A DNA stretch of 64,000 nt from Mactra quadrangularis (GCA_025267735.1 CM046303.1:35068380-35132379), one strand, 5' to 3'; shown: positions 12,434 to 23,976, counted from the stretch's first letter. A program made the numbers and translations. The notes: generated from the letters alone by a model not told the origin.

Positions 12434-12899
12434 AAGGTGGGTCGGTACCTTACTCGGAGAAAAAAAAACAGAAAAAATATTATGTTTACCGATTATGATA
12501 AAAGTTGGCAGGCAGATACCTTTATGCCTCTTGTTTGTTTTCTGGTAACCTTAGCGACGTTGTCGGTTTTTTCACGACGTCATGGATGTCACACTGGTTT
12601 GCGCAATAAATAGGCAAGCAAGTATATTAAATCCACATATTTAAAGTATTGAATGTACGAGGCCAATGATAATTATACCAAAATGTTTCTGAAATGTTGT
12701 TGCATACAATTATTTTGTTCCGATTATCTAAATATCACGAGTTATAACGTTTATTTTCATATAAGCGCAGAACGGTGGTCAAATTCTTACCGCTATTTTT
12801 TTAAAGTAGACACTTTTTATGTCATTTTTAATGAAATAAAAAAGGGAAGCAAACGTTCTTAGTTTTTTTTAACAATTTTGCGTTTAAAGTAAAATTACC
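12434..12899. mobile_element. 466-bp insertion in minisatellite with 12-bp duplication
   Basis: TCTGTTTTTATT occurs immediately before (12422-12433) and after (12900-12911). Removing the insert and one copy restores a normal minisatellite unit, so this is a target duplication. The insert starts AAGGTGGGTCGG and ends AAAATTACC. I see no poly(A), clear inverted repeats or coding frame, so the class is unknown. Confidence 0.75.
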
Positions 12900-12904
12900 T
12901 CTGT

Positions 12905-14335
12905 TTTTATTGAGTCAATGTTGGTGTCTTCCAATTGAGTCAAGGTTGGTGTCTTCCAATTAAGTCAATGTTGGTGTCTTCCAATTGAGTCAATGTTGGT
13001 GTCTTCCAATTGAGTCAATGTTGGTGTCTTCCAATTGAGTCAAGGTTGGTGTCTTCCAATTGAGTCACTGTTGGTGTCTTCCAATTGAGTCAAGGTTGGT
13101 GTCTTCCATTTGAGTCAATGTTGGTGTCTTCCAATTGAGTCAAGGTTGGTCTGTTTTGTATTGAGTCAATGTTGGTGTCTTCCAATTGAGTCGATGTTGG
13201 TCTGTTTTGTATTGAGTCAATGTTGGTGTCTTCCAATTGAGTCAATGTTGGTGTCTTCCAATTGAGTCAAGGTTGGTCTGTTTTGTATTGAGTCAATGTT
13301 GGTGTCTTCCAATTGAGTCGATGTTGGTGTCTTCCCATTGAGTCAATGTTGGTGTCGTCCATTTGAGTCAATGTTGGTGTCTTCCAATTGAGTCAAGGTT
13401 GGTCTGTTTTGTATTGAGTCAATGTTGGTGTCTTCCAATTAAGTCAATGTTGGTGTCTTCCAATTGAGTCGATGTTGGTGTCGTCCATTTGAGTCAATGT
13501 TGGTGTCTTCCGATTGAGTCAATGTTGGTGTCTTCCAATTTAGTCAAGGTTCGTCTGTTTTGTATTGAGTCAATGTTGGTGTCTTCCAATTTAGTCAAGG
13601 TTGGTCTGTTTTGTATTGAGTCAATGTTGGTGTCTTCCAATTGAGTCGATGTTGGTGTCGTCCATTTGAGTCAATGTTGGTGTCTTCCGATTGAGTCAAT
13701 GTTGGTGTCTTCCAATTTAGTCAAGGTTGGTCTGTTTTGTATTGAGTCAATGTTGGTGTCTTCCAATTAAGTCAATGATGGTGTCTTCCAATTGAGTCAC
13801 TGTTGGTGTCTTCCAATTGAGTCAATGTTGGTGTCTTCCGATTGAGTCACTGTTGGTGTCTTCCAATTGAGTCAAGGTTGGTGTCTTCCAATTAAGTCAA
13901 TGTTGGTGTCTTCCAATTGAGTCAATGTTGGTGTCTTCCAATTGAGTCACTGTTGGTGTCTTCCAATTGAGTCAATGTTGGTGTGTTCTTATTGAGTCAA
14001 TGTTGGTGTCTTCCAATTGAGTCAATGTTGGTGTGTTCTTATTGAGTCAATGTTGGTGTCTTCCAATTGAGTTAATGTTGGTGTCTTCCAATTGAGTCAA
14101 TGTTGGTGTCTTCCAATTGAGTCAATGTTGGTGTCTTCCAATTGAGTCACTGTTGGTGTCTTCCAATTGAGTCAATGTTGGTGTGTTCTTATTGAGTCAA
14201 TGTTGGTGTCTTCCAATTGAGTTAATGTTGGTGTCTTCCAATTGAGTCAATGTTGGTGTCTTCCAATTGAGTCAAGGTTTGTGTCTTCCAATTGAGTCAT
14301 TGTTGGTGTCTTCCAATTGAGTCAAGGTTGGTCTG
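12905..14335. repeat. 25-bp minisatellite, roughly 55-57 copies
   Basis: Unit attgagtcaatgttggtgtc plus ttcca, with a variant unit ending 'ggtctgttttgt'. Higher-order mixing of the two variants is visible. It is immediately followed by the Helentron-like element at 14341. Confidence 0.95.
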
Positions 14336-14340
14336 TTTTT

Positions 14341-14914
14341 TATACGCCCGTTTTGAAAAAACGGATGTATTATGTTATGATGTTGTCCGTCTGTCTGTCT
14401 GTGGACAATTGCTTGTCCGGATGATAATTCAAGAAAGGATGTACTAGGTTCCTCAAATTTATGTGTGGATAGCCCTTGGGTAGAAGGGGTGCCCAACTGA
14501 TTTTGAGACCCCAGGGTCAAAGGTCAAGGTCATTGGGACTTAAAATATGAAAACCTTGTCCGGATGATAACTTAACAACGACTGTACCTAGGTTCACTGA
14601 ATTTTATGTAAGAGTAGCCCATGTGTCAAAGATTTCCCCTAATGGATTTGGGACCCCAGGGTCAAAGGTCAAGGTCACAGGGACATCAAATGGAAAAACA
14701 TTGTCCGGAAAATAACTCAATGACTATACCTAGGTTCACCAAATTTTATGTGAGAGTAGCCTATGTGTCAATGATGAGTTCTATTGGTTTTGGGGCTCCT
14801 GGGTCAAAGGTCAAGGTCCCGGGGTTATAGTCAAGGTCACAGGGACTTCATATGAGATAGAACACAGCATGGACTGCACATGGGCATATAATGCCCTGCC
14901 CAGCGGAGCTCTTG
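14341..14914 (+). mobile_element. Helentron-like non-autonomous element, family B
   Basis: Starts tatacgcccgttttg, with the inverted 'aaaacggatgtat' next to it, and has 'tgtccgtctgtctgtctgtg'. The core is about three units of 137-145 bp, each with 'cctaggttcac..aatttatgt' and 'gggtcaaaggtcaaggtca'. The 3' end has the hairpin GGGCATATAATGCCC followed by gagctCTTGTTTT. Confidence 0.82.
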
Positions 14915-15715
14915 TTTTAGATTTCAGATGTTCAAATATTCTTTTTTATGATCCATCTTGTTAGTTCATAAAACTCTACTTAAACTAAAATAGTTCATTT
15001 TATAGTGTTATAAACAATTGAAATTTGTTTTTGTTTTATTTATTATGATTGAAAAGTTTAATTTTAGAATGTTAAGTGTTTCTTTAAAGATTTATCCATG
15101 TTTACATTATGTAGTCACAGTGTTTCATCATGTCAAGTAGATTATAGGATTAAATATTTGGAATCTCACTAATTGTTTATTTGTGACTGGTGACTGCTAT
15201 GTGACCACTAGCTCAGGTTAAACTGTTATGCCAGGTGAAAGCATGTGTTTGTCTGTCAACAGTATAGAGCCAAGGAATATATTACTGTTTATTTTTCTTG
15301 AAAATGGAAACTCTCTGAAGCCAACTAGAATCTAGTTATTACCAGTGTGATCTTGTGTTAGGTAACTGCTGATACCTTTAGTCATTTATGTAGTAGAAAC
15401 CTGATCAGTATGCTAGATTATTCATTCTGTTAACATCTTACTATTGAAGGCCATCATAGTAGTAATTTTATGCATCTGACTGATCTCTGCATAGGTCATA
15501 ACCTGTTGATACTTGATTGTTTTAGAACAAGGTTAATAATGCATTTGGTTTTTATGTCTAAATTTAAAGTAACAGATGTGTTACTTAAGAAAACTGAACC
15601 CTTTCAGAGTGAACCAAAGCTTGTTGACATGGATTGCGTAAGCAATTCGGGTCTTAGTAAGCGACATATTTTGAAACACATCACAAAATGTCGCGGACAT
15701 AGACATTCAATGGAC

Positions 15716-15806
15716 ATGGGTCCAGGAAAGCTAGGTTATGTGCGCTAGGCTCCGTAAAATAGCCTAAAAAGTAGTGTTGACAAGGCATTAAACCCAGTAT
15801 AAATTA
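15716..15806 (+). mobile_element. SINE 3' fragment
   Basis: Matches the tail of the SINE at 48191: 'ccaggaaagctaggttatgt' followed by 'tgttgacaaggcattaaacc' and 'cagtataaa'. The tRNA-like head is missing or diverged. Confidence 0.65.
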
Positions 15807-16401
15807 AAATGCAGGGCCCACTCCACTGCATTTGTGAACTTGGTTGTATTACCTTGAAAAATGAGATATATTTAGATGCCCTATTTTACATGAATTGTCT
15901 TGATTGATTGTTAAACATTTTATCTTTTTGAAGTTTTGATGAATTTTAAATATGTTAACATTTTAACAAAGGTTTTTATGATATTTAAAACATAACTTAA
16001 AAGTTGTTAGTGGATTTTATCAGCATTTTAGGTTCCAAACTAAAGTGCCCAAGTGGTAGATGCGTAGAAGTCCGTCTAAATTACCTAAGATCTTAGAATA
16101 ATAGTTTAGGTATTAAATGCACTCATGGCTTTGGGAGGGTTTATGGTATATCGCTGGCATAAAGAAAAGCTGTTATACTCAACATATAGTTATTGAGCAA
16201 AATAATGATGCTAGGCTGAAATATTGCCATATGACCTAGACTGTGTGTCAATACAACATTAGAGCATAAGAGCATTAGCACTGTGATTAAGCAAATATCA
16301 TGTTGAAATTGGTATTATCTGAAAGTATATAAGTTGTTAAATCAGTTAAGTTGTTACAAATTATTGATGAACCTGAGTGATGAATCATTATTAACTCAAC
16401 C

Positions 16402-16448
16402 ATGGATTCTTTAACTACTTCTAAAAAACATAAGTCTGACGAACCACG
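16402..16448 (+). pseudogene. probable 5' end of LINE ORF1, cut off by an insertion
   Basis: An ATG opens MDSLTTSKKHKSDEPR, a short lysine- and serine-rich start of the sort seen in LINE ORF1 proteins. It ends exactly at the TA flank of the element at 16451. Past that element, LINE ORF1 sequence resumes. That the two pieces belong together is an inference. Confidence 0.4.
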
Positions 16449-16450
16449 TA

Positions 16451-18591
16451 CAGATCTCGGATCGTGCAAGTTTCCGAAATTTGCGTTTATCGTGCGTGTA
16501 TCATTCATACCGTGTGCGTGTATAATTCACTGTGTATTTCAATCGTGTAACGTGTAGACCGCTCATCGTGTAAATACACGGTAAAAATCGGTCCAAGATA
16601 TTGTGATTTTGCGTTTTATTACCGTGTATCGTGTGCCCGAGATATTGACAAATCCATACGTATAAATGTATTAAATACTTATGCATTGTCGACTAATCAT
16701 CATCCGTAAACAAAAAGAAAAAACGCGATTCATTAAGTTGAGTTCAAAATAAATGTTGACTTTGTTTAAACCGGAAATTCCTGTTTAAATGCCGTACGTC
16801 GATAAACTGCGGCTCATTCCAGACCAATCTGCGGTCAATTAAATTGCGGCCCAACCGAAATGTTGTTAATAAATTAAAATAATCGTTATAATATTATTAT
16901 ATTTAAAATGTAAACACATGCTTTCATTTATCTTAATCATCAAACATTTTCTTTGTTTGTCAGTGGCTAAAGCGTTTAGTAAACAAACTGTTATAATTGA
17001 CATCTCACTTGGTCAAGAACTCGTTTATCACGACTCTATATGATTAAAAAAGTCATCATTGTTTTAATTCTTAAAGTAAATTAAATTATTTAGTTTTTTA
17101 CAGTTTATTCGTATTATTCCCTCATATTTGCGTATTTATATGTAAAAACTTTTTATTTTAATATCGATTTTGTAGTGGGCATAAAATAGTAAGTTAACAC
17201 GAGGTGTGTGTACTGTCTTAATTCCGCGTCTTCACGCAAGCACTGCATGTAAACGTTTATATCTAGTATACATACTACCAAAAAGGCGACCATTATACAA
17301 TATGACATGCTTATATTTTTTTAATCACGCGTAGACTGTGTTTTGAAAAAATATACTAATTCAAAGTATTTTTCACCATTAATGGCTTGAAAATAAAAAC
17401 AGAGAAAAAACTTGAAACGTGTATTTCTTTTTCTATCGAGTGGGTTTCGCCGGCTATCGTGTGTGTGGTTTTAAATCTGAATAAAGCCAACTTACAAAGA
17501 ATGACATAAACAATTTTTGACAGTAATGTTATTCTTTATTCTGCAGTTTGTATTTTTGTTATACATCAAGTACTTACATAATTTGTTTGATAAAAAAATA
17601 TCAATCGTGTTCTTCTTTGTCTATCGTGTAATGACTGCTCGCCGATCGTGTACCTTTATTTCTACTAAAAATGTCGATATTCAATAAAATAATCTATACT
17701 ATATGACTTGCTTATATTTTTACAATCAAGCTAAGACTGTGTTTAACTTTTGAAACATATACACATACAATTATGACATCTTTTCTCAATGAATGATTTA
17801 AAGAAAACAATGGAAAAAACTTTAAACGTGTATTTTTATCAATCGTGTGAGTTGATCGGCTTTTCGTGGTTTTTAATTCGATTAAAACAAACTTACTAAG
17901 AATGACATTAAATTATTTTGACAGTAATAATATTCTTTATTATACAGTTAGTATTTTTGTTGTACACAGTGTACTAATTCAATTTTTATACAAAATATTA
18001 TCAATCGTGTTCTTTTTTGTCTATCGTGTATTGACTGCCCGCCTATTGTGTACCTTAATTTCTACTTAAAATGTCGATATTCAATAAATTTATTGATACA
18101 ATATTATATTTTACAATCAAGCTTAACTGTGTAATGAACCAATGTAACATATTTAAATTTTTATTTCTTTGTCTATCGTGTGATTTCGAAGTTGACAATC
18201 GTGTGCGTGAATTTAAATTCGATTTAAGCCAACTTGTAACATTTTGTTTTTAAGAATTTGAGCAGGTAAACTCGATTTTCAATAAATTTAACAAAACTTA
18301 TATTGTTTAGTTACATATTTACGACGAAACAGAAGAATATTTTTTGTTTTCAATCTACATTTGAGACGCAGTAATCGTTTAACGTGTCGTCGTTGAAACG
18401 TTTTTCTCTGGGCGAAAAAAGCCAAGGATTTCGAACAATCATGTTAAACCTGTATCGAGACTCGGAATCGTGTATTTTACTGCAAATCAAGCTATCTATC
18501 GTGTTCGTGTATCGTGTAACGTGCAGTCTGTGTTCGTATAACGTGCGTGTACCGTCCGTACCGTGTGACAACTTGCACGTTCCGATATCTG
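16451..18591. mobile_element. 2.1-kb TA-flanked element rich in ATCGTGT motifs
   Basis: Inverted ends CAGATCTCGGATCGTGCAAG and CAGATATCGGAACGTGCAAG match at 18 of 20 positions, with TA at 16449-16450 and 18592-18593. About twenty copies of ATCGTGT or near variants lie along it. Roughly two and a half degenerate units of about 400 bp fill 17290-18240. No transposase was recognised; short open frames inside are not convincing. Confidence 0.75.
17290..18240. repeat. about 400-bp degenerate tandem repeat inside the ATCGTGT element
   Basis: Landmarks repeat with about 400-bp spacing: 'aagaatgacat(t)aaa' near 17498 and 17899, 'atgtcgatattcaataaa' near 17671 and 18070, and 'tgtctatcgtgt' near 17617, 18016 and 18170. 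Confidence 0.75.
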
Positions 18592-18593
18592 TA

Positions 18594-19528
18594 ATAACAT
18601 TTCTAATGAAAAAAAACAAGCCAATCATCCTTTCCACGCTTCCTCATATTAGAAGCGATAGAAGATGAAAAATTGTCCATACTAAATCCTTTCATTATTG
18701 AAAAGACCATGTCATCTGTAATTGGTACACCAAAATTGGTCAAGAAGCTTCACAATGGCGAACTCTTGATCAAAGTTAGTAGAAGGCAACAAGCTGAAAA
18801 TCTGATGAAGCTCAAGTCCTTTTATGGTATCCCAGCATTTTGTACAGTTCACAAGAGGCTGAATTCTTGTAAAGGCGTTATTCGCTGCCCCGACCTAACA
18901 TACATGTCAGTATCATATTTACAAATGCTTGATACGATATATAACCAGGGCTTACGTATTGCCCTTGGTGCATTTAAAACTTCACCTATTGATAGTCTTT
19001 ATGTTGAAGCTAATGAGCCATCACTAAAATTACGGGGACAAAAGCTTTCATTACAATACGCAACTCGTATATCTTCTAAAAAAAGAAACCCGGCGCGAAA
19101 TGTTATTTTTTAACCTAATTACACCTGTAAATTCGAAAATAAACTGAATGAAATCCAACTATTTTGGTTAAAAACGACTTAGAAATGCTCAATATAAACA
19201 CTTTGTCCGTGATACAGATCTTAGATGAAAATTTCCCTCCGTGGACCTACAACATTCCAGATGTTAATATTTACTTATCAATTTTTGGTACTCATTTATT
19301 TACCGACAGTTCCAAAGATGGAAACAAAATTGGTTGTGCCGCGTACGGAAATACTTTTGTTGCAAGAATGCGACTGCCAGACAAGGCATCTATATTTGTA
19401 CTGCCGAAATAAAAGCAATAGATCTGGCTTTAACGTACATATCAAGTAGTATAAATAACAAGTTTATTATTTTCTCAGATTCTTTATCTGTATTACTGGC
19501 CATAAAAAATCGCAGTTCAGACAATATA
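18594..19528 (+). pseudogene. LINE remnant: ORF1 part joined to RT C-terminus, then RNase H start
   Basis: From about 18606 the frame reads FPRFLILEAIEDEKLS and GTPKLVKKLHNGELL, typical of an RRM-like LINE ORF1. Around 18900 it passes without a stop from GVIRCPDL to YLQMLDTIYNQGLRIALGAF, which is reverse-transcriptase C-terminal sequence. The endonuclease and most of RT are therefore absent. After a stop at 19111, other frames carry TDSSKDGNKIGCAAYG, AEIKAIDLAL and FSDSLSVLLAI, the first three acidic motifs of RNase H, with at least one more frameshift near 19400. An I/Nimb-type LINE is suggested by the RNase H. Dead copy. Confidence 0.85.
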
Positions 19529-20752
19529 CAGTCCAACTTGTGCTAACGGCCACCTCCGAATAGCGGGCACCTGCCGACAGCGGCCATTTCGATTTCCCCC
19601 CGACCGAAAACGCTCTTAAAAAGGCCGTGAATAACGGCCACCTGTCGTCTGCGACCAGCGGCCAGTCAAAACCATCCCCGCGGCCAGTTTATAACTGTGA
19701 ACAACGGCCAGACGATTGTTTGAAGACAGTATTTCGTATCAAGGCGATTTCGAAAGCAGGCCGCCATTTTTGTTAAAGTTAAGCTAAAAACCCGTAATCC
19801 GATTTTTTCGTAAACAGACCATCTCGAGTACGATTTTATTAGTTATTATCAAGCTGTAGACAATTTTCTCGTCACCTTATTATAAAAATATGTTAATGTA
19901 TCCTTTTATTGTTAAATTTATTTGTAAATCGGGAGTAAATTACGTCATGTGATGACACTTTGTTAATTAGTTTTGAATGTTTGGAGACTCCACTAGGTTT
20001 GTTTTTCACACGTCCGGCAGTTAGATAAATGTTTGTGACACGCTCTTAATTCCTAAATTCGTTCAACTGTGACCGCTGTATACAGGTAATTTGACAACTG
20101 GGATAAGATAGAAATACTATACAAAAGGTCAGAGTAGTGAGAATTTGTTGAGTGCATTTGTTAATGTTGAGGGCATAGCATGAAATGTAGCTGCAAACAA
20201 AAAATCACTGATTTCTTTGTTTTAGTCATTCTTTGTTCAAAGTTTTGTTTTATTCATTTATAGTCACAACTTCAATATGATAATGTGAATAATGAATTAA
20301 GGTTGAAAATAAAAACAATTTTAATTATCAATTCATGCTAAATTCGTTCAACTGTGACCGCTGTATACAGGTAATTTGGCAACTGGGATAAGATAGAAAT
20401 ATTATACAAAAGGTCAGAGTAGTGAGAATTTGTAGAGTGCAATTGTTAATGTTGAGGGCATAGCATGAAATGTAGCTGCAAACAAAAACTGATTTCTTTG
20501 TTTTAGTCATTCTTTGTTCAAAATTTTGTTTTATTCATTTATTGTCACAACTTCAATAATGATAATGTGAATAATGAATTAAGGTTGAAAATAAAAACAA
20601 TTTTAATAATTAATTCATGTTAATTATGAACTCTGTCTCTCAAGTCTAACGAAACATGGCCCGTTTGTTCCTCCCTCCGAACAAAGGCCACCTGTGAACA
20701 AAGGCCACTTTTCTCTTTTCCCTTGGCCGGCCGTTGTTCACAGGTTGGACTG
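19529..20752. mobile_element. TA-flanked CAGT-ended DNA element inside the LINE, 1224 bp
   Basis: Ends are CAGTCCAACTTGTGCTAACG and CAGTCCAACCTGTGAACAAC, with TA at 19527-19528 and 20753-20754. 'cggccacctg' motifs cluster near both ends. It splits the RNase H region of the LINE. No transposase frame. It contains a 285-bp tandem duplication. Confidence 0.9.
20054..20622. repeat. 285-bp tandem duplication inside the DNA element
   Basis: 'taaattcgttcaactgtgac' starts at 20054 and again at 20339, and the following 280 bp are nearly identical, with a few substitutions and small indels. The low divergence suggests a fairly recent duplication. Confidence 0.9.
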
Positions 20753-20754
20753 TA

Positions 20755-21429
20755 CTTATTAAAAGTATCGAGTTAAAATTACATGATATTTAGAATCTAA
20801 AATAGTATACCTCTGCTGGATACCAAGTCATATTGGTATACATGGAAATGAAAAAGTAGACATTTTAGCTAAAGAATCTTTAAACCTTCAACCAGTAGAT
20901 TTCAAATTACCAAGCAGTGACTTCAAGTGTTCGATTAATTCGTTAATTAGGTCGAAATGGCAAACAAAGTGGAACAATGCTATATTTAATAAGTTACATG
21001 ACATATAGCCAACCCTTGATTCATCTTCATCAATATTATTTTCTAATCACTGAGATCAAATAGTGATTACACGATGTAGAATTGGTCATACCAGATAAAG
21101 ACATTCATACCTTCTCAAAAAAGAGGAAGCACCTAAGTGTATACCATGTGACGAGCATTTCAATGTCAAACACGTTCTCATTGACTGTCAGGATCTTAGA
21201 TACATCCGTGACAAACATTTTAAAGTTAACTCACTTAAAGAACTTTTTGAGTCTGTACCATTACATGCGATACTTAACTTTTTGAAGGAAATAGATGTTT
21301 ATAATATAATTAAAATTAAAAGGGCTTAAGATCATTAATATCGATTGAATTAATAGTACCATTAATTGCTTTTGATGTGATATGACCTTTCTGTGTTGGT
21401 GCGCTGTAAAAACTAAAACAAACAAACAA
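20755..21429 (+). pseudogene. LINE remnant: RNase H end, zinc-knuckle-like tail and 3' UTR
   Basis: Resumes the LINE after the inserted element. It reads CWIPSHIGIHGNEKVDILAK (His and last Asp of RNase H), then RSKWQTKWNNAIFNKL up to a stop at 21006. Out-of-frame remnants follow: RCRIGHT, and IPCDEHFNVKHVLIDC with Cys and His spaced as in LINE C-terminal tails. The copy ends in 'ctaaaacaaacaaacaaa', a short-repeat LINE 3' end. Confidence 0.85.
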
Positions 21430-21439
21430 ATTATTGATT

Positions 21440-21517
21440 ACCAGCATTCTCTCACTCTCTGAGCTCTCTCTATTTCTGACTGTCTATCTCTGTCTCTCTC
21501 TATCTCTGTCTTTTTTA
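21440..21517. repeat. CT-rich microsatellite, left part
   Basis: Runs of tctctc and tgtctatctc, interrupted by the Helentron-like copy at 21518 and resumed at 21797-21860. Confidence 0.8.
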
Positions 21518-21796
21518 TACCCCCGCTTCGAAGAAGAGGGGGGTATACTGTTTTACCCTTGTCCGTGCGTGCGTGCGTGTGTGCGTCCGTCCGTCCGTCC
21601 GTTACAAAATTTCCGTCACAGTTTTCTCAGCAACTATACCATGCAGCAGCCTGAAACTTTGCATATTGCTTCATCCTATAGTCCCATGTGGTGTAAAGCG
21701 ATTTCATGCTCCTCGCTCATCTACTTCCTGTTTGTCGCATATTTTTAGATTTTGGCGGGGGTATCACTAGTGAGCATTAGCTCACAGATTTACTTG
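21518..21796 (+). mobile_element. Helentron-like non-autonomous element, family A copy 3
   Basis: Same structure as copies 1 and 2. It lies within a CT-rich microsatellite after a T-run. The open frames across it appear in every copy and are not host genes. Confidence 0.87.
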
Positions 21797-21860
21797 TTCT
21801 TCCTCTCTTCCCCCCTCTCTCTCCCCTCTTACCCCCTCCCTCTCTACCCACTCCCCCTCA
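21797..21860. repeat. CT-rich microsatellite, right part
   Basis: Pyrimidine tract 'cctctcttcccccctctctc', the continuation of 21440-21517. Confidence 0.8.
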
Positions 21861-22620
21861 ACGATTCTAGATTTCTGTTTTACTCCAGTTAGGAATGCTA
21901 CTTTTCTTTCACAAATAATTTACATTGCAACAAAACAAATTCATGCTTTTACTCTTGAATCAGTTTATCACTTGAATTAGATGAGCTGAGATACTTTGAA
22001 ACATCTAACAGATTTCTTTCTTGATTTATTGACTTGGTTGGTGTAGAACCTCTAGCTAGTAGCCATGTTTGGTGTCTCCACTATAAGTTTATAACTATAC
22101 TTACCTGGTTCTTATTTTCCTATTAATAGAGGTAATTTCAACCATCATGATTCTGATGTGCTAAATTATGCATAACTGAGTCCAACATAGGTACTTGGTG
22201 AGTTTTGTCTATCAGAGGTGTATAAGACAGGTTTGATTGTAATTAGGTAGAATAAGAGTTAGTGTATGTTTATTTCTCTCCTCCTCTCCCTGTAAATCAT
22301 TCCCATAAATCATTCCTGTAATTACTGTTAGCTACCAGGTGAAGTGTTCAAGTACCATCTCTCTAACAAATATACCCAGTTATTATCCTTTAAACCTAAT
22401 CTGGAATTTTTTGTTGCATTTTCTAGCTGAATTTTCTATTAATGTAATCAGTGATCTATCATTGGGGTTAAATCTTTATAATAAGGTTTCTGATAGGGTA
22501 AAACTCTAGCCTTGGGAAAGAATTTTTTTCTGTAGTTACCTGTCAGTTATATTTTTGTTACGTCATTCATCAGCTGTAGAGAAAGTACATCTTGTAATGA
22601 AAAAGAAAATGTTATGTGTC

Positions 22621-23157
22621 AGGGCCATTCACAATCCATGGACAGGGATCAGAGTCATTATTTATCCATGGACAGGGACCAGAGTCATTCATAATCCATG
22701 GGCAGGGATCAGAGTCTTTCATAATCCATGGGTAGGGATCAGTTATTCATTATCTATGGGCAGAGACCAGAGTCATTCATAATCCATGGACAGGGACCAG
22801 AGTCATTCATAATCCATGGACAGGGATAAGAGTCATTCATAATCCATGGACAGGGATCAGAGTCATTTGTGATCCATGGGAAGGGATCAGGGTCATTCAT
22901 AATCCATGGACAGGGATCAGAGTCATTTGTGATCCATAGGAAGGGATCAGGGTCATTCATAATCCATGGGCAGGGATCAGAGTCATTTGTGATCCATGGA
23001 AAGGGATCAGGGTCATTCATAATCCATGGACAGCAATCACAGTCATTTATACTCCATGGACAGAGATCAGGGTCATTCATAATCCATGGACAAGGATCTG
23101 GGTCATTCATTATCCATAAGCAGGGATTAGAGTCTTTCATATTCCATGGGCAGGGAT
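22621..23157. repeat. 30-bp minisatellite, about 18 copies
   Basis: Unit agtcattcataatccatgga plus cagggatcag. The length is a multiple of three, so frames stay open on both strands (up to 128 codons on the minus strand, with a PWIMNDSDPC-type repeat). There is no start context, splice signal or homology to support coding. Confidence 0.95.
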
Positions 23158-23318
23158 AAAATTCCCCTTACTTTCTCTGTGCCACTAGAATCAACAATTG
23201 GTGAGGCCAAATGGTGAGTGGCATTTATATGGGTACAAAATCTACCTTGTTGTTTCCTTGAGCAAGAATTTTATTCACACTAGCTTAGTACTGGAGGACG
23301 AGATGTGGACTTAGAAGT

Positions 23319-23554
23319 TATAAATACTGGGTTTAGCGCTATGTCAACACAAATTAGGTTATTTAACTGTGGCCAGAGCACCTGACCTAGCTTTCCTGGA
23401 CCATTGTCTATAACCAGTACTCACCTGCCCCTCCGCAAGGCCTGCAACTTCTCCATAAATCTTATTAATGGAGGAAATTTGACATTATTGTCAAACTAGA
23501 TTATACAAGATTAGAAATGCTGGTGTGCTAACTATTGTGCTACAGACCCCGGTT
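23319..23554 (-). mobile_element. tRNA-derived SINE, reverse orientation
   Basis: The reverse complement starts 'aaccggggtctgtagcacaa' and ends 'gcgctaaacccagtattt', with the internal 'caggaaagctaggtcaggtg' of the SINE at 48191. The same family in opposite orientations supports independent insertion. Confidence 0.8.
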
Positions 23555-23976
23555 AAGACTAAAGAAGTATAATTTTCATAAGCTGTATGATCCTGTTTCA
23601 CCAATCTAGCTGAAACAAAATAGTGTGTGAATATACATGTGAATACATGTATATATTAATAAACTGTATGAAATTAAGCCCTAGATTAGTTTATTGAGCA
23701 ATTAGTGTTCATAGATTCCTGGGAATGTTTGGAGATAATTGGTTGAGATTATTAAAGTATTTATAAATCCTGGTCTAGATAGAATAATAGAGAATATAAT
23801 ATGTTTGATGTTTTTAATATTGCTAGGGGTATAATACATGTGTATACTCCCTTTATACTCCCTATAATCTTGTTTGAAGATTTATACAATTTGATGAAAG
23901 TTTTTTATAGTTAATTTAATAATCTATAGTACAATTTGTATCAATGTGTAAGTGCTCAACTAGTTTACATTCTTCT

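Noticed and set aside
12905..14335. Regular repeats resembling a CRISPR array
   Set aside because: Units are directly adjacent with no unique spacers, and the context is a eukaryotic intron; it is a minisatellite.
22754..23159. Long open frames on both strands over the 30-bp repeat
   Set aside because: They arise because the unit is a multiple of three; no splice, start or homology support.
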